Assembly: GCF_001598855.1 (NCBI RefSeq)
Contig: NZ_BCZS01000013.1
Location: 62,001-126,000 of the forward strand
DNA length: 64,000 nt
Direction: 5' to 3'
From: Pluralibacter gergoviae ATCC 33028 = NBRC 105706
GTDB taxonomy: Bacteria; Pseudomonadota; Gammaproteobacteria; Enterobacterales; Enterobacteriaceae
Shown here piece by piece: positions 24,256-34,213 of the stretch; the first letter of the stretch is position 1; every line of letters starts with the position of its first letter. The position numbers and the translations under genes are program-made. The notes beneath the pieces are model-generated. The model saw only the letters and a list, made by a program, of their open reading frames with translations, had not been told where the DNA came from and ran no database searches.

Positions 24256-25152
24256 GTGGAACAGGATCTCGTACAAATCGAACAGTTTCTCGATGCGCTG
24301 TGGCTGGAGAAAAACCTCGCTGAAAATACCCTCAGCGCCTACCGCCGCGATCTGACGATGCTGGTGGAGTGGCTCGACCGCCGTCAGCTGACGCTCGCCA
24401 GCGCCCAAAGCGGCGACCTGCAGCAGCTGCTTGCCGAGCGGGTTGAGGGCGGCTATAAAGCGACCAGCACCGCCCGGTTGCTCAGCGCCATGCGCCGTCT
24501 GTTTCAGTACCTGTACCGGGAAAAAATTCGCCCCGACGATCCCTGCGCGCCGCTGGCTTCGCCTAAGCTTCCGCAGCGGCTGCCGAAGGATTTAAGCGAA
24601 GGGCAGGTGGACAGGCTGCTGCAGGCGCCGCTGGTGGATACACCGCTTGAACTGCGCGACAAGGCCATGCTTGAGGTGCTGTACGCCACCGGCCTGCGCG
24701 TAAGCGAACTGGTGGGGCTGACCATGAGCGATATCAGTCTGCGCCAGGGCGTGGTGCGGGTTATCGGTAAAGGTAACAAAGAGCGGCTGGTGCCGCTGGG
24801 CGAAGAGGCCGTTTACTGGCTGGAGAACTATCTTGAGCACGGTCGGCCGTGGCTGCTGAACGGCGTCGCCATCGACGTGCTGTTCCCCAGCCAGCGCGCG
24901 CAGCAGATGACGCGGCAAACCTTCTGGCACCGCATTAAGCACTACGCAACGCTGGCGGGTATCGACAGCGAAAAGCTCTCCCCGCACGTGCTGCGCCACG
25001 CATTTGCCACGCACCTGCTCAACCACGGCGCGGACCTGCGCGTGGTGCAGATGCTGCTGGGGCACAGCGACCTCTCCACCACCCAGATTTACACGCACGT
25101 CGCCACGGAGCGGCTGCGGCAACTTCATCAACAGCACCACCCCAGGGCGTGA
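24256..25152 (+). CDS. xerD: Site-specific tyrosine recombinase XerD
   Basis: 298 residues from a GTG start, the E. coli length. With XerC it resolves chromosome dimers at dif. N-terminal SAM-like core-binding domain (about 1-100). Catalytic residues are Arg in ATGLRVSELVGL (about 148), Lys in GKGNKERLVPL (about 172), His-x-x-Arg in HVLRHAFATHLL (244/247), His in LGHSDLSTTQ (270) and the nucleophile Tyr in IYTHV (279). First of the xerD-dsbC-recJ run. Confidence 0.96.
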   Translation: MEQDLVQIEQFLDALWLEKNLAENTLSAYRRDLTMLVEWLDRRQLTLASAQSGDLQQLLAERVEGGYKATSTARLLSAMRRLFQYLYREKIRPDDPCAPLASPKLPQRLPKDLSEGQVDRLLQAPLVDTPLELRDKAMLEVLYATGLRVSELVGLTMSDISLRQGVVRVIGKGNKERLVPLGEEAVYWLENYLEHGRPWLLNGVAIDVLFPSQRAQQMTRQTFWHRIKHYATLAGIDSEKLSPHVLRHAFATHLLNHGADLRVVQMLLGHSDLSTTQIYTHVATERLRQLHQQHHPRA

Positions 25153-25174
25153 GGCTGAATACAAAGGACGCATT

Positions 25175-25888
25175 ATGAAAAAAGGTTTACTGATGTTTTC
25201 CCTGCTGGCGGCAGCGCTGTCCGCCACCGCCCACGCCGATGACGCGGCGGTGCGCCAGTCGCTGGCGAAACTCGGCGTGCAGAGCACCGATATTCAGCCT
25301 TCGCCGGTTGCCGGCATGAAAACCGTACTGACCAGCGGCGGCGTGCTGTACGTTACCGAAGACGGCAAGCACGTGATTCAGGGGCCGATGTACGACGTCA
25401 GCGGCGCTCAGCCGGTTAACGTCACCAACACGCTGCTGATGGGCAAGTTCAACGCGCTCGATAAAGAGATGATCGTCTATAAGGCGCCGCAGGAAAAGCA
25501 CGTCATCACCGTATTTACCGACATCACCTGCGGCTACTGCCACAAGCTGCATGAAGAGATGAGCGACTATAACGCGCTGGGGATCACCGTGCGCTACCTG
25601 GCCTTCCCGCGCCAGGGCGTGCAGAGCCAGGCCGAGCAGGATATGAAGTCCATCTGGTGCGCCAAAGACCGCAACAAGGCATTTGACGATGCGATGGCTG
25701 GCAAAGGCGTGAAGGCCGCCAGCTGCGATATCGACATTGCCAGCCACTACGCCCTCGGCGTGCAGTTTGGCGTCACCGGTACGCCGGCCATCGTCCTCAA
25801 CGACGGCTACGTGGTGCCCGGCTACCAGGGCCCGCGCGAAATGAAAGCCTTCCTCGATCAGCACCAGAAACAGACCAGCGGTAAATAA
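25175..25888 (+). CDS. dsbC: Periplasmic disulfide isomerase DsbC
   Basis: 237 residues. Signal peptide of about 21 residues (cleavage after TAHA), N-terminal dimerisation domain, linker, and a thioredoxin-fold domain with the CGYC active site (FTDITCGYCHKLHEEM, about 119-122) and cis-Pro in GVTGTPAIV. Reshuffles wrong disulfides in the periplasm, kept reduced by DsbD. AAAGGAC precedes the ATG. 5 bp before recJ. Confidence 0.96.
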   Translation: MKKGLLMFSLLAAALSATAHADDAAVRQSLAKLGVQSTDIQPSPVAGMKTVLTSGGVLYVTEDGKHVIQGPMYDVSGAQPVNVTNTLLMGKFNALDKEMIVYKAPQEKHVITVFTDITCGYCHKLHEEMSDYNALGITVRYLAFPRQGVQSQAEQDMKSIWCAKDRNKAFDDAMAGKGVKAASCDIDIASHYALGVQFGVTGTPAIVLNDGYVVPGYQGPREMKAFLDQHQKQTSGK

Positions 25889-25893
25889 TCGGC

Positions 25894-27627
25894 GTGAAAC
25901 AGCAGATACAACTTCGCCGCAGGGAAGTGGATGATTCCATCGCGCTGCCGGAAACCCTCCCGCCGCTGCTGCGCAGGCTGTATGCCAGCCGCGGCGTAAC
26001 AAAGGCCGAGGAGCTGGAGCGCAGCGTCAAGGGGATGCTGCCCTGGCAGCAGCTGTCCGGCGTCGAAAAGGCCGCTGAACGGCTTTACGACGCCTTTCGC
26101 GAAGGGCTGCGCATTATCGTGGTCGGCGATTTTGACGCCGATGGCGCTACCAGCACCGCGCTGAGCGTGCTGGCCCTGCGCCAGCTCGGCGGCGGCAACG
26201 TCGACTACCTGGTGCCCAACCGCTTTGAAGACGGCTACGGCCTGAGCCCGGAGGTGGTCGATCAGGCCCACGCCCGCGGCGCGCAGATGATCCTTACCGT
26301 CGATAACGGCATCTCTTCGATTGCAGGCGTTGAGCGCGCCCGCGCGCTCGGCATTCCGGTGCTGGTGACCGACCACCACCTGCCCGGCGACGAACTGCCC
26401 GATGCCGACGCCATCGTCAATCCTAACCTGCGCGACTGCGGCTTTCCGTCGAAGTCGCTGGCGGGGGTTGGCGTCGCTTTCTACCTGATGCTGGCCCTGC
26501 GCACCTTCCTGCGCGACAAGGGCTGGTTTGAAGCGCAGGGCATCACGCCGCCGAACCTCGCCGAGCTGCTGGATCTGGTGGCACTGGGCACCGTCGCTGA
26601 CGTGGTGCCGCTGGATGCCAACAACCGTATTCTCACCTGGCAGGGGCTGAGCCGCATCCGCGCCGGCAAATGCCGTCCCGGCATCAAGGCGCTGCTGGAG
26701 GTCTCTAACCGCGAGGCGCAGAAGCTGGCGGCAAGCGATCTTGGCTTTGCCCTCGGTCCGCGCCTCAATGCCGCAGGTCGGCTGGACGATATGTCCGTCG
26801 GCGTGGCGCTGCTGCTGTGCGACAACATCGGCGAAGCCCGCCAGCTGGCGAGCGACCTTGATGCCCTTAACCAGACCCGCAAAGAGATAGAGCAGGGGAT
26901 GCAGGCGGAAGCGCTCACGCTCTGCGATAAGCTCGAGCGCAGCGCCGAGGCGCTGCCGGGCGGCCTGGCGATGTACCACCCCGAGTGGCACCAGGGCGTA
27001 GTCGGTATTCTCGCCTCGCGCATCAAGGAGCGCTTTCACCGGCCGGTCATCGCCTTCGCCCCGGCGGGCGACGGCACGCTGAAAGGCTCGGGGCGCTCGA
27101 TTCAGGGGCTGCACATGCGCGACGCCCTGGAGCGGCTGGACACCCTCTATCCGGGGCTGATGATCAAGTTTGGCGGCCACGCGATGGCGGCGGGCCTGTC
27201 GCTGGAGGAGGCGAAATTCGATGAGTTTCAGCGCCGCTTCGGCGAACTGGTGACCGAATGGCTGGATCCGGCGCTGCTGCAGGGTGAGGTGCTCTCCGAC
27301 GGGCCGCTCTCCGGGCAGGAGATGACCATGGACGTAGCCCAGATGCTGCGCGACGCCGGGCCCTGGGGGCAGATGTTCCCGGAGCCGCTCTTCGACGGTC
27401 GCTTTCGCCTGCTGCAGCAGCGGCTGGTGGGCGAGCGTCATCTGAAGGTGATGGTGGAGCCGATTGGCGGCGGACCGCTGCTCGACGGCATCGCCTTCAA
27501 CGTCGATACCGCCCTCTGGCCGGACAGCAGCGTACGCGAAGTTACCCTCGCCTACCGCCTGGATATCAACGAATTTCGCGGCAACCGCAGCCTGCAAATT
27601 ATCATTGACGCGCTGTGGCCAACTTAA
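25894..27627 (+). CDS. recJ: Single-stranded-DNA exonuclease RecJ
   Basis: 577 residues from a GTG start five bases after dsbC. 5'-3' exonuclease of recombination and mismatch repair. DHH phosphoesterase motifs: GDFDADGATSTALS (about 76-89), VDNGISS, and LVTDHHLPGDELP (about 158). The later DHHA1 region has KFGGHAMAAGLSL. Coupled translation after dsbC is as in E. coli. A hairpin-like GGCCCGGATCCGGTAATATCGGGCTC follows before prfB. Confidence 0.96.
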   Translation: MKQQIQLRRREVDDSIALPETLPPLLRRLYASRGVTKAEELERSVKGMLPWQQLSGVEKAAERLYDAFREGLRIIVVGDFDADGATSTALSVLALRQLGGGNVDYLVPNRFEDGYGLSPEVVDQAHARGAQMILTVDNGISSIAGVERARALGIPVLVTDHHLPGDELPDADAIVNPNLRDCGFPSKSLAGVGVAFYLMLALRTFLRDKGWFEAQGITPPNLAELLDLVALGTVADVVPLDANNRILTWQGLSRIRAGKCRPGIKALLEVSNREAQKLAASDLGFALGPRLNAAGRLDDMSVGVALLLCDNIGEARQLASDLDALNQTRKEIEQGMQAEALTLCDKLERSAEALPGGLAMYHPEWHQGVVGILASRIKERFHRPVIAFAPAGDGTLKGSGRSIQGLHMRDALERLDTLYPGLMIKFGGHAMAAGLSLEEAKFDEFQRRFGELVTEWLDPALLQGEVLSDGPLSGQEMTMDVAQMLRDAGPWGQMFPEPLFDGRFRLLQQRLVGERHLKVMVEPIGGGPLLDGIAFNVDTALWPDSSVREVTLAYRLDINEFRGNRSLQIIIDALWPT

Positions 27628-27713
27628 CGCAGTATTTCCTACAAAAAAAGGCCCGGATCCGGTAATATCGGGCTCTTACACCGCATTTTGACAAGCGCAG
27701 AAGATAATCGACC

Positions 27714-28812
27714 ATGTTTGAAATCAATCCGGTAAAAAACCGCATTCAGGACCTCACTGAGCGCTCTGACGTTCTTAGGGGGTATCTTTGACTACGATGC
27801 CAAGAAAGAGCGCCTCGAAGAAGTAAACGCCGAGCTGGAACAGCCGGATGTCTGGAACGAGCCCGAGCGGGCTCAGGCGCTGGGTAAAGAGCGCTCCTCC
27901 CTTGAAGCTATCGTTGAAACCCTCGATCAGATGTCCCAGGGCCTGGAAGACGTTTCCGGTCTGCTGGAGCTGGCCGTTGAAGCCGACGACGAAGAGACCT
28001 TCAATGAAGCCGTCGCCGAGCTGGACGGGCTGGACGCCAAGCTGGCGCAGCTCGAATTCCGCCGCATGTTCTCCGGCGAGTACGATAACGCCGACTGCTA
28101 TCTGGATATCCAGGCGGGCTCCGGCGGTACTGAAGCCCAGGACTGGGCCAGCATGCTGATGCGTATGTATCTGCGCTGGGCCGAAGCGCGCGGCTTCAAG
28201 ACTGAGATTATTGAAGAGTCTGAAGGCGAAGTGGCGGGCATTAAATCCGTCACCATTAAAATCGTCGGCGACTACGCCTATGGCTGGCTGCGTACCGAAA
28301 CCGGCGTCCATCGCCTGGTGCGCAAGAGCCCGTTCGATTCCGGCGGCCGTCGCCACACTTCCTTTAGTTCTGCGTTTGTCTATCCGGAAGTGGAAGACGA
28401 TATTGATATCGAAATCAATCCTGCGGATCTGCGTATTGACGTCTACCGCGCCTCCGGCGCCGGCGGCCAGCACGTTAACCGTACCGAATCCGCGGTCCGT
28501 ATTACCCACCTCCCGACCGGGCTCGTGACGCAGTGTCAGAATGACCGCTCGCAGCACAAGAATAAAGACCAGGCTATGAAGCAGATGAAAGCTAAGCTTT
28601 ATGAACTGGAGATGCAGAAGAAAAATGCTGAAAAGCAGGCGATGGAGGACAATAAGTCCGATATCGGCTGGGGAAGTCAGATCCGCTCCTATGTCCTGGA
28701 TGACTCCCGCATTAAAGATCTGCGTACCGGGGTGGAAACCCGCAATACCCAGGCCGTGCTTGACGGCAGCCTGGATCAATTTATAGAAGCAAGTTTGAAA
28801 GCAGGATTATGA
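27714..28812 (+). CDS. prfB: Peptide chain release factor 2, programmed +1 frameshift
   Basis: Coding joins 27714-27788 to 27790-28812, giving 365 residues, the E. coli length. Codons 1-25 end at CTT followed by an in-frame TGA (27789-27791); a +1 shift continues into GAC TAC GAT. RF2 recognises UAA and UGA. The SPF anticodon-like tripeptide lies in [14 protein letters not shown] (about 205-207) and the GGQ catalytic motif in [15 protein letters not shown] (about 250-252). Autoregulation by RF2 level is expected. 9 bp before lysS, same transcript as in E. coli. Confidence 0.97.
27777..27792 (+). promoter_or_regulatory. prfB frameshift signal
   Basis: Internal Shine-Dalgarno-like AGGGGG (27777-27782), a three-base spacer, slippery CTT (27786-27788) and TGAC. 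This is the canonical RF2 shift site. Confidence 0.95.
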
Positions 28813-28821
28813 GGAACCAAC

Positions 28822-30339
28822 ATGTCTGAACAACAATCGCAAGGTGATGACGTAGTAGTTGATCTAAATAACGAACTGAAATCCCGTCGCGAGAAGCTGG
28901 CGGCGCTGCGTGAGCAGGGCGTGGCTTTCCCGAACGATTTCCGTCGTGACCATACTTCAGATCAGCTGCATGCTGAATTCGACAGCAAAGAGAACGAAGA
29001 GCTCGAAGCTCTGAACGTTGAAGTGGCCGTTGCTGGCCGTATGATGACCCGTCGCATCATGGGCAAGGCCTCCTTCGTGACCCTGCAGGACATGGGGGGT
29101 CAGATCCAGCTGTACGTTGCCCGTGACGATCTGGCCGATGACGTGTACAACGAGAAGTTCAAGAAATGGGACCTCGGCGATATTCTGGCGGCGCGCGGTA
29201 AGCTGTTCAAAACCAAAACCGGCGAGCTGTCCATTCACTGTACCGAACTGCGTCTGCTGACCAAGGCCCTGCGCCCGCTGCCGGACAAATTCCACGGTCT
29301 GCAGGATCAGGAAGCGCGCTACCGTCAGCGTTACCTGGACCTGATCGCGAACGAAAACTCCCGTAAAACCTTCCAGACCCGCTCCCGCATCCTGGCCGGT
29401 ATCCGCCAGTTCATGGTTGAGCGCGGCTTTATGGAAGTGGAAACCCCGATGATGCAGGTCATCCCGGGCGGTGCCTCCGCGCGTCCGTTCATCACCCACC
29501 ACAACGCTCTCGACATGGACATGTACCTGCGCATCGCGCCGGAACTGTACCTGAAGCGCCTGGTGGTTGGCGGCTTTGAGCGCGTGTTCGAAATCAACCG
29601 CAACTTCCGCAACGAAGGTATCTCCGTTCGCCACAACCCTGAGTTCACCATGATGGAACTCTACATGGCGTACGCGGACTACAAAGACCTGATCGAACTG
29701 ACCGAGTCGCTGTTCCGCACCCTGGCGCAGAACGTACTGGGCACCACCAAAGTCCCTTACGGCGACAACACCTTCGACTTTGGCAAGCCGTTCGACAAGC
29801 TGACCATGCGCGAAGCGATCAAAAAATACCGTCCGGAAACCAACCTGGACGATCTGGAGAACTTCGACAGCGCGAAAGCCCTGGCCGAATCTCTGGGCAT
29901 CAAAGTCGAGAAGAGCTGGGGCCTGGGCCGTATCATCACCGAAATCTTCGATGAGACCGCCGAAGCTCACCTGATCCAGCCGACCTTCATCACCGAATAT
30001 CCGGCTGAAGTCTCTCCGCTGGCGCGCCGCAACGACGTTAACCCGGAAATCACCGACCGCTTTGAATTCTTCATCGGCGGCCGCGAAATCGGTAACGGCT
30101 TCAGCGAGCTGAACGACGCCGAAGACCAGGCTGAACGTTTCCAGGATCAGGTTAACGCCAAAGATGCCGGTGACGACGAAGCGATGTTCTACGACGAAGA
30201 CTACGTGACCGCGCTGGAGCACGGCCTGCCGCCGACCGCCGGCCTGGGTATCGGTATCGACCGCATGATGATGCTGTTCACCAACAGCCACACCATCCGC
30301 GACGTGATCCTGTTCCCGGCGCTGCGCCCGGTAAAATAA
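28822..30339 (+). CDS. lysS: Lysyl-tRNA synthetase, class II
   Basis: 505 residues. N-terminal OB-fold anticodon-binding domain (about 65-145, [20 protein letters not shown]) and class II catalytic core with motif 1 ([15 protein letters not shown]), motif 2 ([20 protein letters not shown], about 260-280) and motif 3 ([15 protein letters not shown], about 475-490). Ribosome site GAGGA before the ATG. Codon use is strongly biased to preferred codons, as expected for a highly expressed gene. Confidence 0.97.
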   Translation: MSEQQSQGDDVVVDLNNELKSRREKLAALREQGVAFPNDFRRDHTSDQLHAEFDSKENEELEALNVEVAVAGRMMTRRIMGKASFVTLQDMGGQIQLYVARDDLADDVYNEKFKKWDLGDILAARGKLFKTKTGELSIHCTELRLLTKALRPLPDKFHGLQDQEARYRQRYLDLIANENSRKTFQTRSRILAGIRQFMVERGFMEVETPMMQVIPGGASARPFITHHNALDMDMYLRIAPELYLKRLVVGGFERVFEINRNFRNEGISVRHNPEFTMMELYMAYADYKDLIELTESLFRTLAQNVLGTTKVPYGDNTFDFGKPFDKLTMREAIKKYRPETNLDDLENFDSAKALAESLGIKVEKSWGLGRIITEIFDETAEAHLIQPTFITEYPAEVSPLARRNDVNPEITDRFEFFIGGREIGNGFSELNDAEDQAERFQDQVNAKDAGDDEAMFYDEDYVTALEHGLPPTAGLGIGIDRMMMLFTNSHTIRDVILFPALRPVK

Positions 30340-30351
30340 GGCTCAGTGCGT

Positions 30352-30390
30352 AAAAAGCCCCCTCGCGCCGCGGCGCGAGGGGGCTTTTTT
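30352..30390. terminator. Bidirectional terminator between lysS and idi
   Basis: Very stable stem AAAAAGCCCCCTCGCG/CGCGAGGGGGCTTTTT around a CCGCGG centre, with A-run left and T-run right. Serves both convergent genes. Confidence 0.92.
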
Positions 30391-30395
30391 ATGTC

Positions 30396-30929
30396 TCAGG
30401 CAAACTGCGTCAGCAGCTGGCGGGCGGGAAGATGGCTGAACTGGCGCAGCATCCACGGGCTGAACAGAAACGGCGCCGCGTCGAGGGCCTGGGCCAGATC
30501 GCCGAGCGCGATCCAGCGGTAGTCCATCACCTCATCGGCGTTGGGGATAACGTCGGAGGCCTGGCGCGCGGCGTACACCGGGCAGCGCTCGTTCTCGACG
30601 ATGCCGGAGCTGTCGGTTTCGCGGTAGCTGAACTCGGGGAAGACCGGCGTGATATCGGCGATATTGACGCCAATTTCAAATTTGCAGCGGCGGGTAATTG
30701 CCTCTTCAAAGGACTCGCCGGTCTGCGGATGGCCGCACACCGAGTTGGTCCAGACGCCGGGCCAGGCCTTTTTTGCCAGCGACCGCCGGGTCAGCAGCAG
30801 CTGGTGCTTATCGTTAAACAGCCAGCAGGAGAAGGCGAGGTGCAGCGGCGTCTGCGCGTGGTGCGCCTCATACTTCTCCTGGGTCCCGCAGGGGCTGCCC
30901 TGCGCATCGAGTAAAATTACGTGCTCCAT
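30396..30929 (-). CDS. idi: Isopentenyl-diphosphate delta-isomerase, type 1
   Basis: 177 residues, Nudix-fold type I enzyme interconverting IPP and DMAPP. The catalytic Cys is in [14 protein letters not shown] (about 67), the Nudix-like metal region in [12 protein letters not shown], and the catalytic Glu in VMDYRW (about 115). Located next to lysS as in E. coli. Convergent with lysS and sharing its terminator. Confidence 0.95.
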   Translation of the reverse strand: MEHVILLDAQGSPCGTQEKYEAHHAQTPLHLAFSCWLFNDKHQLLLTRRSLAKKAWPGVWTNSVCGHPQTGESFEEAITRRCKFEIGVNIADITPVFPEFSYRETDSSGIVENERCPVYAARQASDVIPNADEVMDYRWIALGDLAQALDAAPFLFSPWMLRQFSHLPARQLLTQFA

Positions 30930-31148
30930 AACGCCCTCTCAAGCCGAATGTTAATAGTGTATCTCAAACTGGTTTCACGCGTCTGGACTTACGTGCGCTA
31001 TAGACAATTTTGTTCGTTATTCAACCCTTAGATATTCCTGATAATACGGTGAATAGATGCGCGGCGGGCATTGGCATTCTGTCTCCGGCTGTTATCATAG
31101 GCCGTCTTCGTATGTTATCGGGGAGTTATTTTGCCTGCAGGATGCCTG

Positions 31149-31853
31149 ATGAAAAACCGTCTGAATCTGATACTTTGCCTGACGCTCGGCCTGCTGCTGG
31201 TCGGCTGCGCCGGCCGCTCTTCCGACGCCACCTATACCGTTAAGCGCGGCGATACGCTGTACGGCATCTCCCGCCAGACCGGCACCAGCGTCAGGGAGCT
31301 GGCGCGGCTCAACGGCATCTCTCCGCCGTACATCATTGAAGTTGGCCAGACGCTGCGCACCGGCGGTAAGGCGACGAAAAAAACCGCCGGCAGCGCCTCC
31401 ACCCGGACGGCGAAAGTAGTGCCCTCTTCGGCGGTGCCGCCATCATCGTGGCCGCCGGTCGGCCAGCGCTGCTGGCGCTGGCCCGCCAGCGGCAAGGTTA
31501 TCCTGCCATACTCCACCGCTAACGGCGGCAACAAGGGCATCGATATCGCAGGCTCCCTCGGGCAGCCGGTATACGCCGCCGGGGCAGGAAAGGTGGTCTA
31601 CGCCGGCAACCAGCTGCGCGGCTACGGCAACCTGATTATGATCAAGCACGGCGAAGATTACATCACCGCCTACGCCCACAACGCCCGCATCCTGGTCAGC
31701 AACGGCCAGTCGGTCAGGATTGGCCAGCAGATTGCCACCATGGGCAATTCGGACGCCGACTCGGTGCGGCTGCACTTCCAGATCCGCTACCGCGCCACGG
31801 CCATCGATCCGCAGCGCTATCTGCCGCCCCAGAGCAGCAAGCCGAAGTGCTAA
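31149..31853 (+). CDS. actS: LysM/LytM lipoprotein ActS (YgeR)
   Basis: 234 residues from the ATG at 31149. Lipoprotein signal ending in the lipobox LLVGC (Cys about 20). LysM peptidoglycan-binding domain at about 29-72 (YTVKRGDTLYGISRQTG). C-terminal LytM (M23) domain at about 120-230. The zinc motif is degenerate: NKGIDIAG instead of H-x-x-x-D, and RLHFQIR instead of HLHFE, so no peptidase activity is expected. This fits the E. coli role as an activator of septal amidases, chiefly AmiC. Confidence 0.9.
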   Translation: MKNRLNLILCLTLGLLLVGCAGRSSDATYTVKRGDTLYGISRQTGTSVRELARLNGISPPYIIEVGQTLRTGGKATKKTAGSASTRTAKVVPSSAVPPSSWPPVGQRCWRWPASGKVILPYSTANGGNKGIDIAGSLGQPVYAAGAGKVVYAGNQLRGYGNLIMIKHGEDYITAYAHNARILVSNGQSVRIGQQIATMGNSDADSVRLHFQIRYRATAIDPQRYLPPQSSKPKC

Positions 31854-31935
31854 CTGCCGGATTTATCGCCAGTTAGCGGCATGAAAGCACTTGTCAGGGA
31901 AGGTGCGAGGGTTATAATGACTCCCGCACCTCTTC

Positions 31936-32009
31936 GCGGGCGTAGTTCAATGGTAGAACGAGAGCTTCCCAAGCTCTATACGAGGGTTCGATTCCCTTCG
32001 CCCGCTCCA
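31936..32009 (+). tRNA. glyU: tRNA-Gly (anticodon CCC)
   Basis: 74 nt with encoded CCA. Acceptor stem GCGGGCG/CGCCCGC, D-arm GTTC/GAAC, anticodon stem AGAGC/GCTCT around TTCCCAA with CCC at 31968-31970, and a GTTCGATTC T-loop region. Same place as E. coli glyU downstream of idi/ygeR. Its 3' end serves as the island attachment site. Confidence 0.97.
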
Positions 32010-32012
32010 GAA
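31992..32012 (+). other. attL, left island junction
   Basis: 21 bases covering the tRNA-Gly 3' end (from TTCCCTTCG through CCA and three further bases) are identical to 42192-42212. The tyrosine recombinase starts 87 bp away. The tRNA gene is whole at this junction. Confidence 0.9.
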
Positions 32013-32098
32013 ACCCCTTAACGTATTCATTCATAAGCCTTTTTCTGACTCATACGTGACGGCGCTCGTGATCCTACTACAAAGGGTTCATACAGCCG

Positions 32099-34051
32099 AT
32101 GGCGCAGCGTGATAATCTCTATCGACGTCCAAGCGGTATCTATGTTCTGCGGATCACCGTTCCGGTTCGTTATCGCGCCCTGATAGGGCAGCGTGAAATT
32201 CATGCATCTACCCGCACAACCCACCTTGCAAATGCCAGAGCTATTGCCGCGCGTTTGTTGGAGAAGTGGTATGCGTCTCTGGAAGAGTTCAGGCAAGTGG
32301 ATAAAGAGAAGATCAGGGGCAATGCCCCATTGTTGACTGGAGCAGGCAAAATCAGCCTGGCGTTGTTTTGCGATTCATTTGGGGTTGGGGCTGAGACTGT
32401 CGTCCAGCATCTTCTGGCAGCCAATGTGCCGCTGTATGCCCTTGTATCTAACCAGCGTGGCTTTCTGATTGATGATTTCAGCACGCTTGAGCGTGATCCT
32501 GATACGCATGGATTCGTTTTGAATAACATTGCTTATGACGGTGCTGAGGCTGCGGTAAACGGCTATATGCAGCTTTACCAGCCGCAGTTTGCCCTTGTTG
32601 AATTGCTGAACGGGCGAGAGGTTGAGGTTACGGCATTCAGGGCTAACAACGGCAATCCTCTTTCCCTCTGGTTGTTGGATTTACCCGGGGTGACGCTGAA
32701 TGCACGTTCTTTGTTCATCAACAACGTGCAGGCTGAAAAACTGCGTAGCGCTTGGGATAAGGCGCTTGCGAAATCGGAGCCAACATTAAGTGCTCTGCCA
32801 TGCGCTCCGTTAGGTGTAACACCAGCGATTCCTGTGGCCGCTACCATCAACCCGTATTGCAACCCGACATATGCGAGCATGACGGTTTCAGCATTGCTGA
32901 AAGCGTTTCTGGTCTATAAAAATACGGGCGATATTAAGCTAGCCAGCGAGGGGAAAATTCGTTCCAGAATTGAACACTTCGTGGAGATAATGGGCGATTT
33001 AACTCTAGGCGAACTGAATCGTGACGTTGTGAAAGATTACGTCACCAAAATGCAGAATATGCCCGGTAATCTGTATTTGATGCGGCGAAAATACAAGATT
33101 TCAGATACGCAAAAGCTAATTGAAATAGCGCTAGCTGATGGTCAGCCAGTTATGAGCCGAGATGCTATTGGCAGGCATATTGAGTCACTGGGTTCTATGC
33201 TCAAATGGGCTAAGAGCGAACGTTACCTTTTTGATAACCCTGCTGAGAATGTGTTGGCTCAGCGTCGTGTGATGGTGCGTGAGCAGGATCGCCGCGACCT
33301 CTTCACCGACGATGAACTAGAGCAAATTTTCTCGGCTGACTGGTTTAAGAAAGGCGCGGGAAGGCCCAATCAATACGGACGTTATACGAGCTTCCGCCCG
33401 TTTCACTACTGGTTGCCTCTGTTGGCATTATATGTGGGCGGGCGCATCAATGAGCTTTGCCAGCTTTATCTGACGGATATTCGCGAAGATAAAAACGGGG
33501 TTGCCTATATTGATTTTAACCTTGATGCGCCGGATAAGGTGATGGATGAAGAAGCGCAGGCTGGTGGCGTTAAATCATTAAAGACGGTGAATGCGATCCG
33601 TCAGGTTCCAATTCATCCGCGACTTATCGAACTAGGGCTGCTGGAGTATGTAGATGCATTGAAAGCTGCCGGGTATGATCGTCTTTTCCCTGAGTTGAAG
33701 CACAACAAAATCAAAGGATATCGTGCCGCCGCCTCAAAATGGTTTAACGAAAACTACTTTGGCAAAGTCCTCGGTTTTACCCGTGACGGTAAGAAAACGT
33801 TCCATTCGCTGCGGCACACTTTCATCAACGCCGTAGACAAGTTTGAGATCAACGAACGCACGATTGCGCAGCTTGTTGGACATGTTCGGGGCAGCACCAC
33901 CGCGATGACAACCTATCGTAAGGATGCTGATGTGGGAGAGCAATTAGGCGTGATTTCGCAGCTTCACTACAGTTTACCTGATATTGCGCAGTTTGATTCG
34001 CAAGCGGGTATCAAGGCGGTCATCGACGCACGGCGCAGGCATAAATCGTAA
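32099..34051 (+). CDS. Large tyrosine recombinase (island integrase)
   Basis: 650 residues. N-terminal arm-type domain with RPSGIYVLRITVPVRYRALIG, like other long integrases of tRNA-borne islands. A SAM-like core-binding segment lies at about 260-340 and the catalytic domain at about 400-620. Catalytic residues seen: Arg449 (GGRINEL), His569/Arg572 (HSLRHTF), His595 (LVGHVRG) and Tyr606 (TTYRKDA). Lies beside the tRNA and points away from it. Codon use is more AT-rich than the backbone. No recombination directionality factor (AlpA/Xis) was recognised in the island. A terminator follows at once. Confidence 0.93.
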   Translation: MAQRDNLYRRPSGIYVLRITVPVRYRALIGQREIHASTRTTHLANARAIAARLLEKWYASLEEFRQVDKEKIRGNAPLLTGAGKISLALFCDSFGVGAETVVQHLLAANVPLYALVSNQRGFLIDDFSTLERDPDTHGFVLNNIAYDGAEAAVNGYMQLYQPQFALVELLNGREVEVTAFRANNGNPLSLWLLDLPGVTLNARSLFINNVQAEKLRSAWDKALAKSEPTLSALPCAPLGVTPAIPVAATINPYCNPTYASMTVSALLKAFLVYKNTGDIKLASEGKIRSRIEHFVEIMGDLTLGELNRDVVKDYVTKMQNMPGNLYLMRRKYKISDTQKLIEIALADGQPVMSRDAIGRHIESLGSMLKWAKSERYLFDNPAENVLAQRRVMVREQDRRDLFTDDELEQIFSADWFKKGAGRPNQYGRYTSFRPFHYWLPLLALYVGGRINELCQLYLTDIREDKNGVAYIDFNLDAPDKVMDEEAQAGGVKSLKTVNAIRQVPIHPRLIELGLLEYVDALKAAGYDRLFPELKHNKIKGYRAAASKWFNENYFGKVLGFTRDGKKTFHSLRHTFINAVDKFEINERTIAQLVGHVRGSTTAMTTYRKDADVGEQLGVISQLHYSLPDIAQFDSQAGIKAVIDARRRHKS

Positions 34052-34059
34052 GATGTGCC

Positions 34060-34089
34060 AAACGCGCCAAGAAGCTCTGTGGCGCGTTT
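34060..34089 (+). terminator. Terminator after the integrase
   Basis: AAACGCGCCA (34060-34069) and TGGCGCGTTT (34080-34089) form a ten-base stem with a T-rich end. Separates the integrase from the next gene. Confidence 0.75.
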
Positions 34090-34213
34090 CTATCAAAGAT
34101 AGTGTCTATTAGAGAAAAAGTTGCATTAGCCCTCGCTTGTGCTCTCTGTATCTGTAACCTAACAAATCAGCTAAAATAATTGTATTAGATAACTTTATAT
34201 AGAGGATGAATTA